DNA of 64,000 nt from Candidatus Latescibacterota bacterium. GTDB lineage: Bacteria > JAAXHH01. The position numbers and the translations under genes were made by a program. Location: positions 1 through 64,000 of the forward strand of contig JAJEHX010000018.1 of NCBI GenBank assembly GCA_022823465.1. Reading direction: 5' to 3'. Positions 28,197-38,205 of the stretch are shown here, piece by piece (positions within the stretch are counted from its first letter, which is position 1; each line of letters begins with the position of its first letter). Below the pieces are notes generated by a model. The model made no database searches, had not been told where the DNA came from, and worked only from the letters and a program-made list of their open reading frames with translations.

Positions 28197-29336
28197 CTAC
28201 ACCTCGAACACCTTCTCCAGGCGCGTAAGGTTCTCGCATCCATCCTCGGTAACGACGACGTTGTCCTCGATCCGCACGCCGCCGCCGAGGTCGGGGTAGT
28301 AGAGGCCCGGCTCCACGGTCACGACGTGGCCCGCCTTCAGGACCTGCGATACCTTCGAAATACGGGGCGGTTCGTGGATCTCCAGGCCGAAGCCGTGGCC
28401 CGTGCCGTGGAAGAAGCCCTGCATGCGGCCGTTCTTCGCGCCCGTCTCGTAGCCCCGGCTTTCGAACAGCCGTTCCACTTCCCCGTGGATCTCCCGGCCG
28501 TCCACACCCGCTCGAACCCGTGAGAGCGCGACTTCCTGCCCTTCCAGCACCGTATCGTAGAGCCGCCGGAACGTGTCGGACACCGGACCTTTCGCCACGG
28601 TACGGGTGATGTCGGCGAAATAACCGGTTTTTGTGGACTTGGGAAACAGGTCGAAGATGATGGGTTCGCCGGCACGTAGCGGCCCGGAGCCGCCATTATG
28701 GGGATCGCAGCCCTGGACGCCTCCCGCGATGATTGTGTGCTGGGCGATGCAGTCCCGTTCCAGCAGGTAGACGTGGATCCTGTTCCGGATGTATTCAGAG
28801 GTAATCGGGCCTTCCGGACCGTGGAGCGTGCCGCACTTCACGGTGGCCTCCGCGAGTAAGGCGAAGGCCATGCGCAGGGCGGCTTCCGTGTGCCGGGACG
28901 CGTCCGAGATGGCGGCTACCTCGTCATCGGTCTTCACCGGCCGCCGGTCCCAGAAGGGATCCTCCTTCGGCACCACTTCGAAACCCCGGTCCCGAAGCCG
29001 GTCCGCGTAGCCCAGGGGAAAGCCGTTCGGCACCCGGACGCATTTCACCTCCCGGTCCCGGAGCAATTCGACCACGGCGTCCACGAGCCCCGGATCCGCG
29101 TTGCCGCTGCCCTTCGCACGGTCCGTGTAGTCCGTCAGCGAAACTACTTCGTCGGCCTTCGACTGGGCCCGGGCGCGATCGATCTCCAGGTCGCTCATCA
29201 TGATGGTCGTCCGGCCGTCTACCTGTAGGAAGGTGAAGGGGTCCGGCACGAACATGCCCGTGGCGTACAACATGTCGGCGTCGCGCTCGCTGTCCGCGAT
29301 GAGCAGGACGGCCTCGTTACCGGGTGAAGCGGTCAT
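28197..29336 (-). CDS. M24-family Xaa-Pro aminopeptidase-like metallopeptidase
   Basis: Pita-bread-fold peptidase, 379 residues, releasing N-terminal residues before proline or acting as a creatinase-like enzyme. The five metal ligands are visible: Asp in IIFDLFP, Asp in YFADITRT, His in FHGTGHGFGLEIHE, Glu in TVEPGLYYP and Glu in GVRIEDNVVV. The N-terminal creatinase-type domain spans about residues 1-130. It has no signal peptide. The upstream region contains a 20-bp perfect palindrome at 29429-29448 that could bind a regulator. Confidence 0.92.
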   Translation of the reverse strand: MTASPGNEAVLLIADSERDADMLYATGMFVPDPFTFLQVDGRTTIMMSDLEIDRARAQSKADEVVSLTDYTDRAKGSGNADPGLVDAVVELLRDREVKCVRVPNGFPLGYADRLRDRGFEVVPKEDPFWDRRPVKTDDEVAAISDASRHTEAALRMAFALLAEATVKCGTLHGPEGPITSEYIRNRIHVYLLERDCIAQHTIIAGGVQGCDPHNGGSGPLRAGEPIIFDLFPKSTKTGYFADITRTVAKGPVSDTFRRLYDTVLEGQEVALSRVRAGVDGREIHGEVERLFESRGYETGAKNGRMQGFFHGTGHGFGLEIHEPPRISKVSQVLKAGHVVTVEPGLYYPDLGGGVRIEDNVVVTEDGCENLTRLEKVFEV

Positions 29337-29428
29337 ACGGTTGCCTCTCGTTCTGGATCATTCAGTTCTGTATCTTTCCAGTTGAATATACCAACACTGT
29401 GAGCATGGTGATGTTCCACTACGTTTTG

Positions 29429-29448
29429 TATTGTACAATTGTACAATA
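29429..29448. promoter_or_regulatory. 20-bp perfect palindrome, candidate operator
   Basis: TATTGTACAATTGTACAATA is an exact 20-bp palindrome made of two TTGTACAA half-palindromes. It lies in an AT-rich spot about 93 bp upstream of the Xaa-Pro peptidase start. The geometry suits a dimeric repressor such as a GntR- or TetR-type protein, but no regulator gene is adjacent. Confidence 0.55.
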
Positions 29449-29479
29449 AATTGCCTGCTCGAATGGATTTGCAACTTCC

Positions 29480-29521
29480 CGACTTGCTCGACTGGCTTCA
29501 CGACCTGCTCGACAGGCCTCT
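29480..29521. repeat. 21-bp imperfect tandem repeat upstream of the peptidase gene
   Basis: 29480-29500 and 29501-29521 match at 17 of 21 positions (second begins CGACCTGCTCGACAGGCC). A further diverged copy precedes at about 29454. Confidence 0.75.
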
Positions 29522-29550
29522 CGCTAATTTTGACATCGGCCTCGCGGGAC

Positions 29551-30402
29551 TCAACCGTAATCGTAAAACCCCCGGCCGCTTTTGCGTCCGTTCATCCCGG
29601 CGGCGACCATCTGGCGCAACAGGGGCGGGGCGGCGTACCGATCGGTTCGGAAGGCGTCGTAGAGTACTTCCGCGATATAGAGCGTGGTGTCCAGGCCGAT
29701 GAAATCGAGCAGCTTGAGGGGGCCGAGAGGGTGACTGCAGCCCAGGACCATGCCCGCGTCGATGTCCTCCTTCGTGGCCACGCCCGATTCGACCAGGCGC
29801 ACCGCGTCCAGCAGATACGGGATGAGGAGATAGTTGACGATGAAACCGGGCGTGTCCTTGGCCTCGATCACCTGCTTGCCCAGCGATTCGCCGAACTGCC
29901 GGGCGGCTTCCACGGTCTTCTCGCTTGTCTGTAGGCCGATGACCATCTCGATGAGCCCCATCACGGGTACGGGATTGAAGAAATGAAGCCCCACGACCTG
30001 CTCTGGCCGGTTGGTAGCCGAAGCCAGTTCGGTGATGGAGATGGATGAGGTGTTGCTGGCCAATATGGCATCGGGCGGGGCGATACCGTCCAGGACCCGG
30101 AAGACTTCCTGCTTGGTCTCGAGATTCTCCGTGACCGCCTCGATCACCAGGTCGCACGCGGCGAGATCGTCAAATTCCGTCGTTCCCGTGATGCGTCCGA
30201 GTACGGCCGCCTTTTCGTCCGCCGTCATCTTTCCCTTTGAGACGTCCCGCGACAGGACGCCGTCGATACGGCCGATGCCTCCGCTTACCAACTCTTCGGA
30301 CGCCTCGCGGACGACCGTCCGGTACCCTGCCTGGGCGCACACCTGCGTGATGCCCGACCCCATCAATCCACATCCGATGACGCCAACGGTCTCGATGGCC
30401 AT
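29551..30402 (-). CDS. hbd: 3-hydroxybutyryl-CoA / 3-hydroxyacyl-CoA dehydrogenase
   Basis: NAD(P)-dependent 3-hydroxyacyl-CoA dehydrogenase, 283 residues, the single-function length. The Rossmann motif GVIGCGLMGSGITQVCAQAG is at the N-terminus. LHFFNPVPVM carries the catalytic His, and DTPGFIVNYLLIPY and HPLGPLKLLDFIGLD mark the C-terminal dimerisation domain. It acts in fatty-acid beta-oxidation or butyrate/PHB metabolism. A strong GGAGG ribosome site lies 7 nt before the ATG at 30402. No thiolase or enoyl-CoA hydratase is adjacent. Confidence 0.94.
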   Translation of the reverse strand: MAIETVGVIGCGLMGSGITQVCAQAGYRTVVREASEELVSGGIGRIDGVLSRDVSKGKMTADEKAAVLGRITGTTEFDDLAACDLVIEAVTENLETKQEVFRVLDGIAPPDAILASNTSSISITELASATNRPEQVVGLHFFNPVPVMGLIEMVIGLQTSEKTVEAARQFGESLGKQVIEAKDTPGFIVNYLLIPYLLDAVRLVESGVATKEDIDAGMVLGCSHPLGPLKLLDFIGLDTTLYIAEVLYDAFRTDRYAAPPLLRQMVAAGMNGRKSGRGFYDYG

Positions 30403-30525
30403 GCCGATCCTCCATATTCCTTTCAGTCAGGTTTCTCGTATTTCGCCTGGTATTTTCCTGTCATTATTTCCGGATCAAATTCACACGAATGGGCTCAGGA
30501 GCGGCCACTCTTAGTGCTTCACGCC

Positions 30526-32154
30526 CTACTTCAGCTCGGCCACGGCTTCCTTGAACAGCTTTCCGCGCTCCTCGAAATTGGTGAACATGTCGTAACTGGC
30601 GCAGCCGGGCGACAGTACCACCACGTCTCCAATTTGTGCCAGCCCCGCGCTTTGCCGGACGGCCTCATCGAGCGTACCGGCGCGGGTGATGACTGTTGTG
30701 TCGGTCGCCCCGCTCTTCCTGAGCGCGGCCTCGATCGCGGCGGCCGTCGCACCGATGAGGACAACGGCCCGGGCGCGCCGGACGATTTCCGACGCCATGC
30801 TGTCGAAGGACATCCCTTTATCGTACCCGCCCGCGATCAGCACGACCGGACGATCGAAGGCACGCAGCGCGGTGACCGTAGACGCCGGCGTGGTGCAGGC
30901 CGAATCGTTGTAATAGCCCACGCGGTCGATAACGGCTACCTCTTCCAGCCGGTGCTCCACGCCGCGGAACGCCTCGACCGTGGAGCGGATGACTGGCGCG
31001 GGGATCCCGCCCAGGCACGCGGCCGTCACGGCGGCGAGCAGGTTGGCCCGGTTGTGCGGACCCGGGAGCTGGAGGCTGTCCACGGGGCACACGACGCGTT
31101 CGTCCGCGGGAGCGCCTTCTCCTGCCGAGCCGCGTTCGACCGATGGATCGCCACCGTCCGCTGAATCGCGTTCACGAGGCGCATCGTGTTCACCCGCCGG
31201 ATCGCCGCCCAGCACGGGCTCGCCTTCTCCTACCGTATCACGTTCTCCCGAAGCGTCGCGAAAGACCACTTCTCCGTCATGCAGGTAACATCCGGTCTCG
31301 ACCGGACCCTCCATGCTGAACCACGCCACCCGCCCCGGACAAATAGGCACCCACGCGCGCAGCCGCTCATCATCGGCATTCAACACGGTCACGTCGCCCG
31401 ACGCCTGGTAACGCACGATGTGCTGCTTGGCCTGCTCGTAGGCGTCGAAGGTCCCATGCCAGTCCAGGTGATTGGGCGACAGGTTCGTCACCACGGCCAG
31501 CCCGGGGCTTCGCCGGATCCAGGCCAGCCGGTGGAGCTGGAAGCTGGACAGTTCCAATATCACGGGGCTGCCGTCGCCCGGCGCATCCGCGGCTTCGGTC
31601 ACCTCCACAGATTTGGACAGACTGTCGGCGCCCGGCGCTACCCTCGCTTCAGCCACTTCCCCGGCTTCGGCCGCCTCGCTCCGGCTGTCGAGTTCGTTGA
31701 GCACGGCCCGGCCGATGTTCCCGCCTACCAGCGTCTCCGGATCAATCGCCCGGTACAGTTCGCCGATGAGGCGGGTGGTCGTTGTCTTGCCGTTGCTGCC
31801 CGTGACGCCGATGATCGGCCGGCGGCGGGTCTCGAAGACCAGGTTCGTTTCGGTGGTCAGCGGAACGCCCCGGTCCCGCGCCAGACGGAGGAACGGACTG
31901 TCCTCCCGGACGGCGGGACCTACCACCACGAGGTCCGCGCCAGTGACGTCCTCCTCCCGGTGCTCCCCGAGCACGTAGCGGACCGGCCAGCGGGCGAGGG
32001 CGTCGATGGACTTCCGAAGCGCTTCAGCGGGCTTCAGGTCGGTGACGGTGACGTCCGCTCCCCGAGCGGCGAAATACCGCGCCGAAGCGACCCCGCCGGA
32101 GAACACGCCGAGGCCCAGCACAGTAACCCGTTTGCCGGTTAAATCCCTTGACAC
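30526..32154 (-). CDS. murD: UDP-N-acetylmuramoylalanine--D-glutamate ligase with two low-complexity inserts
   Basis: Mur ligase adding D-Glu to UDP-MurNAc-L-Ala in peptidoglycan synthesis. The GTG at 32154 (VSRDLTGKRVTVLG) is the preferred start because it fits the family N-terminus; an in-frame TTG at 32226 would overlap the upstream gene. Features: VLGLGVFSGGVASARYF, ATP loop GVTGSNGKTTTTRLI, GGNIGRAVL, SPNHLDWHG and the C-terminal HRLEEV and NDSACTTPAST motifs. The protein is about 542 residues against roughly 440 normally. The excess is two inserts: one before ILELSSFQL and one between the central and C-terminal domains, the latter a 9 x 6-residue repeat. Core motifs are intact, so it is probably functional. 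Confidence 0.94.
   Translation of the reverse strand: MSRDLTGKRVTVLGLGVFSGGVASARYFAARGADVTVTDLKPAEALRKSIDALARWPVRYVLGEHREEDVTGADLVVVGPAVREDSPFLRLARDRGVPLTTETNLVFETRRRPIIGVTGSNGKTTTTRLIGELYRAIDPETLVGGNIGRAVLNELDSRSEAAEAGEVAEARVAPGADSLSKSVEVTEAADAPGDGSPVILELSSFQLHRLAWIRRSPGLAVVTNLSPNHLDWHGTFDAYEQAKQHIVRYQASGDVTVLNADDERLRAWVPICPGRVAWFSMEGPVETGCYLHDGEVVFRDASGERDTVGEGEPVLGGDPAGEHDAPRERDSADGGDPSVERGSAGEGAPADERVVCPVDSLQLPGPHNRANLLAAVTAACLGGIPAPVIRSTVEAFRGVEHRLEEVAVIDRVGYYNDSACTTPASTVTALRAFDRPVVLIAGGYDKGMSFDSMASEIVRRARAVVLIGATAAAIEAALRKSGATDTTVITRAGTLDEAVRQSAGLAQIGDVVVLSPGCASYDMFTNFEERGKLFKEAVAELK
31096..31257. repeat. Nine 18-bp tandem repeats encoding a hexapeptide array within murD
   Basis: Nine consecutive 18-bp units with no length variation, in register with the murD codons. 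On the coding (minus) strand each gives six residues: DASGER, DTVGEG, EPVLGG, DPAGEH, DAPRER, DSADGG, DPSVER, GSAGEG, APADER. The rough consensus is Asp-x-x-x-Glu-Arg/Gly. Nucleotide divergence between units is substantial, so the array is old or rapidly diverging. Confidence 0.95.
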
Positions 32155-32197
32155 ACGAAGCCCGCCCGGTTTAATATACGGCGTTGATTCTAAGGAT

Positions 32198-32947
32198 TCA
32201 TTCCGCGAAGTCCAGTAGTTCGTCAAGCGCCGTCAGAAAGGCGTTGGTTTCCGGCGCTTCCACGGTTTCAGGACCGCGCATCAACTGCACCAGGTCTTCG
32301 ATCGTATCGACGTCCAGCAGGCGGTACCCGTCGAGCACCTCGTGGGTGATTCGACGCTTCCGAAGCAGGGCGACGGTCTCCTCGAGTTCCGATCCCGAAC
32401 TCCAGCGCGATATATCGAATATTCGGTGCGGCCTGCGCATGCCGATAAGATTGTACGCGCCGTCCTGGGCCGGGACAAGCACAATATCATGGGATGAGAG
32501 GGACGCGCGGACCCGGTCGATGACCGTTTCGTCCAGGTGGGGCATATCGCTCCCCGAGATCAGTACGTACGCGTATCGTCCGAGCAGCGCCTCGAAGATC
32601 CCGAGCATGATCTCGCCCATGTTCGCGCCGGATACGAAGTGGTACGGTATATCCGGCCCGGTAATCGAGCGAAAGCCCTCCGCGCATTCGGGTTGCGACG
32701 CGGCCAGCCAGAGGTCGTAATCCCGTTCCCGGTGAGCCGCGAAACGGTCCACCAGGAACGCGCGGTACATGCGGGCCGCCAGGCGGAAGGCTTCGTCCTC
32801 GCCGATAACCCGGCCTGAAGCGTCCGGGACGTCCTTGAGGCCGCGATAGCCGTTTTCCACGGTACCTTTGACAAGCCTGGTTTTTACGCTGCGGGGTTCC
32901 GGGTACTTTGCCGGCAGGACGAGTGCGGTAGGCGGGTACGGAGTCAT
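32198..32947 (-). CDS. DUF2064 / TIGR04282-type glycosyltransferase-like protein
   Basis: Nucleotidyl/glycosyl-transferase fold of the DUF2064 family, about 249 residues. Family features seen: the N-terminal AKYPEPRSVKTRL segment, SGSDMPHLDETVIDR and the PAQDGAYNLIGM motif. Members are annotated as glycosyltransferase-like, some linked to arsenosugar biosynthesis; no arsenic gene is present here. The start ATG at 32947 is chosen over GTG 32962, neither having a good ribosome site. It ends 43 bp before the preferred murD start and probably belongs to the same transcript. Confidence 0.8.
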   Translation of the reverse strand: MTPYPPTALVLPAKYPEPRSVKTRLVKGTVENGYRGLKDVPDASGRVIGEDEAFRLAARMYRAFLVDRFAAHRERDYDLWLAASQPECAEGFRSITGPDIPYHFVSGANMGEIMLGIFEALLGRYAYVLISGSDMPHLDETVIDRVRASLSSHDIVLVPAQDGAYNLIGMRRPHRIFDISRWSSGSELEETVALLRKRRITHEVLDGYRLLDVDTIEDLVQLMRGPETVEAPETNAFLTALDELLDFAE

Positions 32948-33007
32948 TGGCCGGAAAGGCACGGATTGGCGCGATGGGGATCGCGTAACGATGACGCCAC
33001 GGCATCC

Positions 33008-33985
33008 ATGAACATCGATAAAGATAATGTAGCGGAATACCTGTATACAAGAGATCTTTTGGACGCGCCGCCGGAGGGATCCTGCACGGTGGAAGGGCTG
33101 GGCGGCGGGTTTCTGAACACCGTGCTGCGGGTCTCCGCCGACGGCCGGTCGGTCGTGGTGAAACAGGCATTGGACGCCTTGCGGCTATTCCCCGATCTCA
33201 AGGTCACCACCGACCGGATCGTCTACGAGACGGAGGCGCTGCGGGTGCTGGGCGGCCTGTTCCCCTCGGGGACCGTCCCGTCCGTGCTGCATTTCGATGA
33301 CGCGCACCGCATCCTGGTCATGTCGGACCTTGGAAAGCGGCCGTCCCTAGAAACCGAGTTGGTAGAGGAAAAAGTCGACCCGGACGTGGCGGGACGGCTG
33401 GGCCGGTTCCTGTCGGAGTTGCACCGTCAGACCTGGGACGACCCTGAGTTGCGTGAAAGGTTCGACAACGAGGCCATGCAGGGTCTCAGGTACGAGTATT
33501 GTTTCTATTTCGTCGAAGACCCGGAGTTGAACCGCGTCGCCCGCCGGTTGGCCGAGACGTTCACGGAGACGAAGCTGGCGCTGCTCCACGGCGATTTCTG
33601 GACGGCCAGCGTCATCGCCGCGGAGGAGCGGGTCCATACCTTCGACCTGGAATTCGTCAACTATGGGCACCCGGCCCAGGACGCGGGTTTCATCATGGCC
33701 CATTACCTTTTGCACGCGTACAACAGTCCACGGGACGCGGACACGATCTTCGAAGCCGTTGAACGGCTCTGGAGCGCCTATGCAGAGGGCATGGGCGGCC
33801 TCTTGCCGGACGGCACGGAAACGACGGCCCTGCGGCAGGCCGGTCTGGAAATGCTGTTCCGGATCGACGGGATCAACCAGGTCGGCTACATCACCGACGA
33901 CGGGGTCAAGGCCCGCATCCGGCAGGCCGCCCGCCCCATGATGCTGGACGACGGGATGACGGTGGCGGGGTTGAGCCAGATTTAA
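33008..33985 (+). CDS. Phosphotransferase-family kinase, methylthioribose-kinase-like
   Basis: Protein-kinase-like small-molecule kinase, 325 residues. ATP-binding Lys in SVVVKQAL, catalytic Brenner motif HGDFWTASVIA and metal-binding Asp in FDLEFVNYGHP. In aminoglycoside phosphotransferases the catalytic loop ends HGDxxxxN. Here the Asn is replaced by Ser, as in methylthioribose kinases (HGDLHTGS), which supports an MtnK-like assignment. No other methionine-salvage gene is adjacent, so the substrate remains open. Start ATG 33008. It is divergent from the DUF2064-murD genes. Confidence 0.72.
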   Translation: MNIDKDNVAEYLYTRDLLDAPPEGSCTVEGLGGGFLNTVLRVSADGRSVVVKQALDALRLFPDLKVTTDRIVYETEALRVLGGLFPSGTVPSVLHFDDAHRILVMSDLGKRPSLETELVEEKVDPDVAGRLGRFLSELHRQTWDDPELRERFDNEAMQGLRYEYCFYFVEDPELNRVARRLAETFTETKLALLHGDFWTASVIAAEERVHTFDLEFVNYGHPAQDAGFIMAHYLLHAYNSPRDADTIFEAVERLWSAYAEGMGGLLPDGTETTALRQAGLEMLFRIDGINQVGYITDDGVKARIRQAARPMMLDDGMTVAGLSQI

Positions 33986-34054
33986 GTTGGAGAAAGACTT
34001 AAAGACTTGAGGGTATATTAAAGAACAGGACCATTTCGGGGACAAAGAGGTTCT

Positions 34055-36952
34055 GTGATTCCACGATCGTCCCCAACACAACGGGCAAGGAGCGATATTT
34101 TGGGCAGATTCAGATCAACGCTTTTCATTGCAGCCATTGTCGCGATCGGACTTTGGATCCTCAGTGGATTCTGGGCCAGTATCTTCGTCGAAGCGCTCTG
34201 GTTCGATCAACTGGGATTCAACGACGTGTTCTGGACGACAATCGGCGCCAAGTTCATCACGGGCCTGGTCTTCGGTCTGGTCGCGGTGGTGGGTCTCGGG
34301 ACGAATGTCTACCTGGCGCGGTACTTCTCCACGCGCCTCACCGAAGTGCACCTGTTCAACGAGGAGATGTCGGAACTCGAGCAGCTGTTTTCCTCGTCGA
34401 AGCTGATCGAGGTCGTGACGATCATAGGCATCCTGGTCATTTCCGCCATCATGGGACTGATCGGCCTGGCGAACTGGGACGGCATGCTCCGGTTTTTCAA
34501 CCAGGAAGCCTTCGGCGCCACCGACCCCATTTTCAATCTCGACATCGGTTTCTTCGTCTTCTCGCTGCCGATCTGGCATTTCGTCCGGTTCTGGCTGCTG
34601 CTCCTGGTGGTGGCCTCGGCAATCGCCGTCACCCTGTACTACCTCTACCGCGGCGCCGTGACCATCGAGGAACGCGGCGTACAGATCCGCTCCTACGCCC
34701 GCAACCACATCTGCGTTCTGGGCGCCATCGTGTTTCTGCTCATGGCCTGGGGCTACCGGCTCGACATGTACCGCCTGCTTTACTCCGAATCGGGATTCGC
34801 CTTCGGCGCGGGATATACCGACCTGCACGCCCGGATGTACGCGTTGTGGGTCCTGCTTTTCGTGGCCGTCGCCTGCGCCGGGCTCTTCCTGATGACGCTC
34901 CGCTCCCAGCGCCGCAACCTCCCGTTCATCGCCATCGGCGGCATGATCGCCTCGTCGCTGATCGCAGGTTCCGTCTATCCCGGACTCGTTCAGTACTTCC
35001 TGGTGGCGCCCAACGAATACGACCGGGAGGCGCCTTACATTCAGCACACCATCAACTATACCCTGCGGGGCTACGGTCTGGACGGCGTCGACGAGGTGCC
35101 CTTTCAGATCCAGGAGAACCTCACGGCAGGGGATATCCAGTCCAACATCACGACCATCAACAACCTGAAGATCCAGGACAAGCGTCCGCTGCGCCGTACC
35201 TACCAGCAGCTCCAGGAGATCCGGACCTACTACGATTTCTCCAACGTGGACGAGGACCGGTACCTGATCGACGGACAGTACCGCCAGGTCATGCTGGCCG
35301 CCCGGGAGCTGTCCTACAACCAGATCCCGTCGCCCACGTGGCAGAACCGGCACCTCTTCTACACCCATGGTTACGGCCTGTGCCTGAGTCCGGTGAACAC
35401 CTCCACGCCCGAGGGGCTGCCGGATCTCTTCGTCAAGGACATCCCGCCCGTTTCCATCAGCGACGACCTCACCGTACGAAGGCCGGAGTTGTACTTCGGC
35501 GAGAACATGGACGCCTACGCGGTCGTTAAGACCACGCAGGAGGAGTTCGACTATCCTGAGGGCGACCAAAACAAGTTCAGCCGGTACGAGGACGACGGCG
35601 GGGTGGAACTCAGCTCCTATTTCCGCCGCCTGGCCTTCGCCCGTTATTTCAGCGAGGCCAACTTCGTCATCAGCCCGCTCATCACCGAGGAAAGCCAGGT
35701 GATGTTCTATCGCCGCCTGCAGAGCCGGGTGGAGAACATCGCGCCTTTCCTGGATTATGACCACGATCCCTACCTGGTCATCGCCGGCGGGAAGCTCTAC
35801 TGGATGATCGACGCCTATACGACGACGGGTTCCTATCCCTACTCGCAGCGATTCAGCGGGCTCCTGCAGATGCCGGACGCGGGCGACCTGGGCGCCGGGC
35901 CGCAGTCGGACATCCCGGGCCTCAATCCCCCGCCGCAACGGCGGTTCGTCCAGGACCAGCCCACGCTGCAGAACATCAACTACATCCGCAATTCGGTGAA
36001 GGTGGTCATCGACGCCTATTCGGGCGAGACCGACTTCTACCTCGTGGACGAGGTGGATCCGCTGGTGCTGACCTACCAGAAGATCTTCCCGACGCTGTTC
36101 CGGCCGCTGAGCGAGATGCCGCAGACGCTGAAAGACCACATCCGCTATCCGCGCGACCTGTTCGCCATCCAGGCGGCCATGTACCGCATCTACCACATGC
36201 GTAATCCCCAGGTGTTCTATAACAAGGAAGACATGTGGGCGGTGCCTCAGCAGGTCTACGCCGAGCAGGAACAGCAGGTGTACCCGTACTACGCCGTGAT
36301 GAAGACGGCCCAGATGGACAAGGAGGAACTGCTCCTCCTGCTGCCCTTCACGCCGGCCGGGAAGGAGAACATGATCGGCTGGATGGCCGCCCATTGCGAC
36401 GCGCCCCTCTACGGCCGTATCCAGGTGTATAACTTCCCGAAGCAGGAACTGGTCTACGGTCCCATGCAGATCGAGGCGAGGATCACCCAGGACGCGGACA
36501 TCGCCAAGGAGCTCACCCTCTGGAACCAGGAGGGATCCCAGGTGATCCGGGGCGACATCATCGTCGTGCCGATCCAGGAATCCCTGCTCTACATCGAGCC
36601 GCTGTACCTGCGGCAGCGGTCCTCCCGGGGCGGCCTGCCCGAGCTCAAGCGCGTGATCGTCGCCTACGGCAACCGCATCGCCATGCGGGAGACGCTCGAC
36701 CAGGCCCTTTCGTCCATTTTCGCCCTCGACGGCACGACCCTCGCCCTGGAGACGACGGAAACCAGCGACGGGCAGGTCGTGACGCAGCCGAGGCGGATTA
36801 CGCTCAACGACCTGGCCAGGCGGGCGGTGACCCATTTCGACGAAGCCCAGACTCACCTCCAGGCTGGTGACTGGTCCGAATACGGGGCTTCGCTGCAGCA
36901 GCTTGAGAACGTCCTCAAGCGCCTGTCGGACGAGGCCGCCCAATTGGAGTAG
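34055..36952 (+). CDS. UPF0182 family integral membrane protein
   Basis: Large membrane protein of 965 residues matching UPF0182/COG1615. About seven hydrophobic helices occupy the first 320 residues, followed by a long soluble domain with family motifs such as [40 protein letters not shown] and [16 protein letters not shown]. The family has no assigned function. The soluble domain probably faces the periplasm. The GTG start at 34055 is preceded by GAGG at 5 nt. It stands alone on its transcript or leads the following hydrolase-OsmC gene 29 bp downstream. Confidence 0.93.
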   Translation: MIPRSSPTQRARSDILGRFRSTLFIAAIVAIGLWILSGFWASIFVEALWFDQLGFNDVFWTTIGAKFITGLVFGLVAVVGLGTNVYLARYFSTRLTEVHLFNEEMSELEQLFSSSKLIEVVTIIGILVISAIMGLIGLANWDGMLRFFNQEAFGATDPIFNLDIGFFVFSLPIWHFVRFWLLLLVVASAIAVTLYYLYRGAVTIEERGVQIRSYARNHICVLGAIVFLLMAWGYRLDMYRLLYSESGFAFGAGYTDLHARMYALWVLLFVAVACAGLFLMTLRSQRRNLPFIAIGGMIASSLIAGSVYPGLVQYFLVAPNEYDREAPYIQHTINYTLRGYGLDGVDEVPFQIQENLTAGDIQSNITTINNLKIQDKRPLRRTYQQLQEIRTYYDFSNVDEDRYLIDGQYRQVMLAARELSYNQIPSPTWQNRHLFYTHGYGLCLSPVNTSTPEGLPDLFVKDIPPVSISDDLTVRRPELYFGENMDAYAVVKTTQEEFDYPEGDQNKFSRYEDDGGVELSSYFRRLAFARYFSEANFVISPLITEESQVMFYRRLQSRVENIAPFLDYDHDPYLVIAGGKLYWMIDAYTTTGSYPYSQRFSGLLQMPDAGDLGAGPQSDIPGLNPPPQRRFVQDQPTLQNINYIRNSVKVVIDAYSGETDFYLVDEVDPLVLTYQKIFPTLFRPLSEMPQTLKDHIRYPRDLFAIQAAMYRIYHMRNPQVFYNKEDMWAVPQQVYAEQEQQVYPYYAVMKTAQMDKEELLLLLPFTPAGKENMIGWMAAHCDAPLYGRIQVYNFPKQELVYGPMQIEARITQDADIAKELTLWNQEGSQVIRGDIIVVPIQESLLYIEPLYLRQRSSRGGLPELKRVIVAYGNRIAMRETLDQALSSIFALDGTTLALETTETSDGQVVTQPRRITLNDLARRAVTHFDEAQTHLQAGDWSEYGASLQQLENVLKRLSDEAAQLE

Positions 36953-36981
36953 GAACGGGTCAATCGCGGACCGGGGATTTC

Positions 36982-38205
36982 ATGCCCGTTCAGACGCTCA
37001 GCTTTCCCAATGACCACGGCGACCTGCTTGCCGCGCGGCTCAGCCTGCCGCCCGACGGCAGGCCGGTCGCCTACGCCCTCTTCGCCCACTGTTTCACCTG
37101 CAACCGGAACCTGAACGCCGTCCGGCGCATCAGCCAGGAAATGTCCGATCACGGCCTGGCCGTGTTGCAATTCGATTTCACCGGACTGGGCGACAGCGAA
37201 GGCGACTTCTCCGAAACCGGCTTCTCGTCCAACGTGGACGACCTGGTCGCCGCGGCGAGGTACCTCGAGACGCACCACCAGGCGGTCCAGGTCCTGATCG
37301 GCCACTCCCTCGGCGGCGCGGCCGTGCTCAAGGCCGCCGGATCCATACCTTCTTGCAGGGCTGTCGTGACCATCGGCGCGCCGGCCGATCCGAAGCACGT
37401 TGCCCACCTGATCGAGGACGCCCGGGAGACGATCGAGCACACGGGCCAGGCGACCGTCACGCTCGCCGGCCGTTCCTTCCTGATCAGAAAGCAGTTCCTG
37501 GACGACCTGGAAGAGACGCGGATGGATGAAACGATCCGCGGTCTGCGCCGCGCCTTGCTGGTATGCCATTCACCCATCGACCAGACTGTCGGCATCGAGA
37601 ACGCCGCCCGGATCTTTCAGGCCGCCCTTCATCCCAAGAGTTTCCTCTCCCTGGACAAGGCGGACCACCTGCTGTCGAACGAGGCCGATGCCTTTTACGT
37701 GGGCCGTGCCGCCGCGGCGTGGGCCACGCGGTACCTGGATCTGCCGGGGGCAGAAGATGAAGCGGCCGATGCCGGAGGTAGCCAGGTGGTGGTACGCACG
37801 GGCCGGGAACACTACTATACCGAGGTCGTGGCTTCGGGCCACCGTATGACCGTGGACGAACCGGAATCGGTGGGGGGAACGGACCGCGGCGGGACGCCCT
37901 ACGACCTGCTGCTAGGGGCCCTGGGGTCCTGCACGTCCATCACCCTGCGGATGTACGCCGACCGGAAATCCTGGCCGCTGGAGGAGATCGTCGTCCGGCT
38001 CGGCCACGAGAAGATCCACGCCAGTCAGTGCGAGACCTGTGAAACCGCCGAGGGCAAGGTGGACCGCATCGAACGGGAGATCGAGTTGGTCGGCGACCTG
38101 ACCGATGATCAGCGGGCGCGGCTGCTCGAAATCGCCGACCGCTGCCCCGTGCACCGGACCCTGCATTCGGAGATCCTGGTGGAGACCCGGCTCTACGAAC
38201 CATGA
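36982..38205 (+). CDS. Alpha/beta hydrolase-OsmC fusion protein
   Basis: Two-domain protein, 407 residues. Residues about 1-255 are an alpha/beta hydrolase with nucleophile GHSLGGAA and the catalytic His near DKADHLLS. Residues about 265-407 are an OsmC/Ohr peroxiredoxin-like domain with the two redox cysteines in [16 protein letters not shown] and [10 protein letters not shown]. OsmC proteins reduce organic hydroperoxides. The same fusion is known in other bacteria, where the hydrolase half may release or bind the substrate. It overlaps acpH by ATGA at 38202 and is the first of an ATGA-linked trio. Confidence 0.92.
   Translation: MPVQTLSFPNDHGDLLAARLSLPPDGRPVAYALFAHCFTCNRNLNAVRRISQEMSDHGLAVLQFDFTGLGDSEGDFSETGFSSNVDDLVAAARYLETHHQAVQVLIGHSLGGAAVLKAAGSIPSCRAVVTIGAPADPKHVAHLIEDARETIEHTGQATVTLAGRSFLIRKQFLDDLEETRMDETIRGLRRALLVCHSPIDQTVGIENAARIFQAALHPKSFLSLDKADHLLSNEADAFYVGRAAAAWATRYLDLPGAEDEAADAGGSQVVVRTGREHYYTEVVASGHRMTVDEPESVGGTDRGGTPYDLLLGALGSCTSITLRMYADRKSWPLEEIVVRLGHEKIHASQCETCETAEGKVDRIEREIELVGDLTDDQRARLLEIADRCPVHRTLHSEILVETRLYEP

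Noticed and set aside
34115-36943. 942-codon minus-strand frame opposite UPF0182
   Set aside because: Antisense shadow with biased composition and no recognisable domain.
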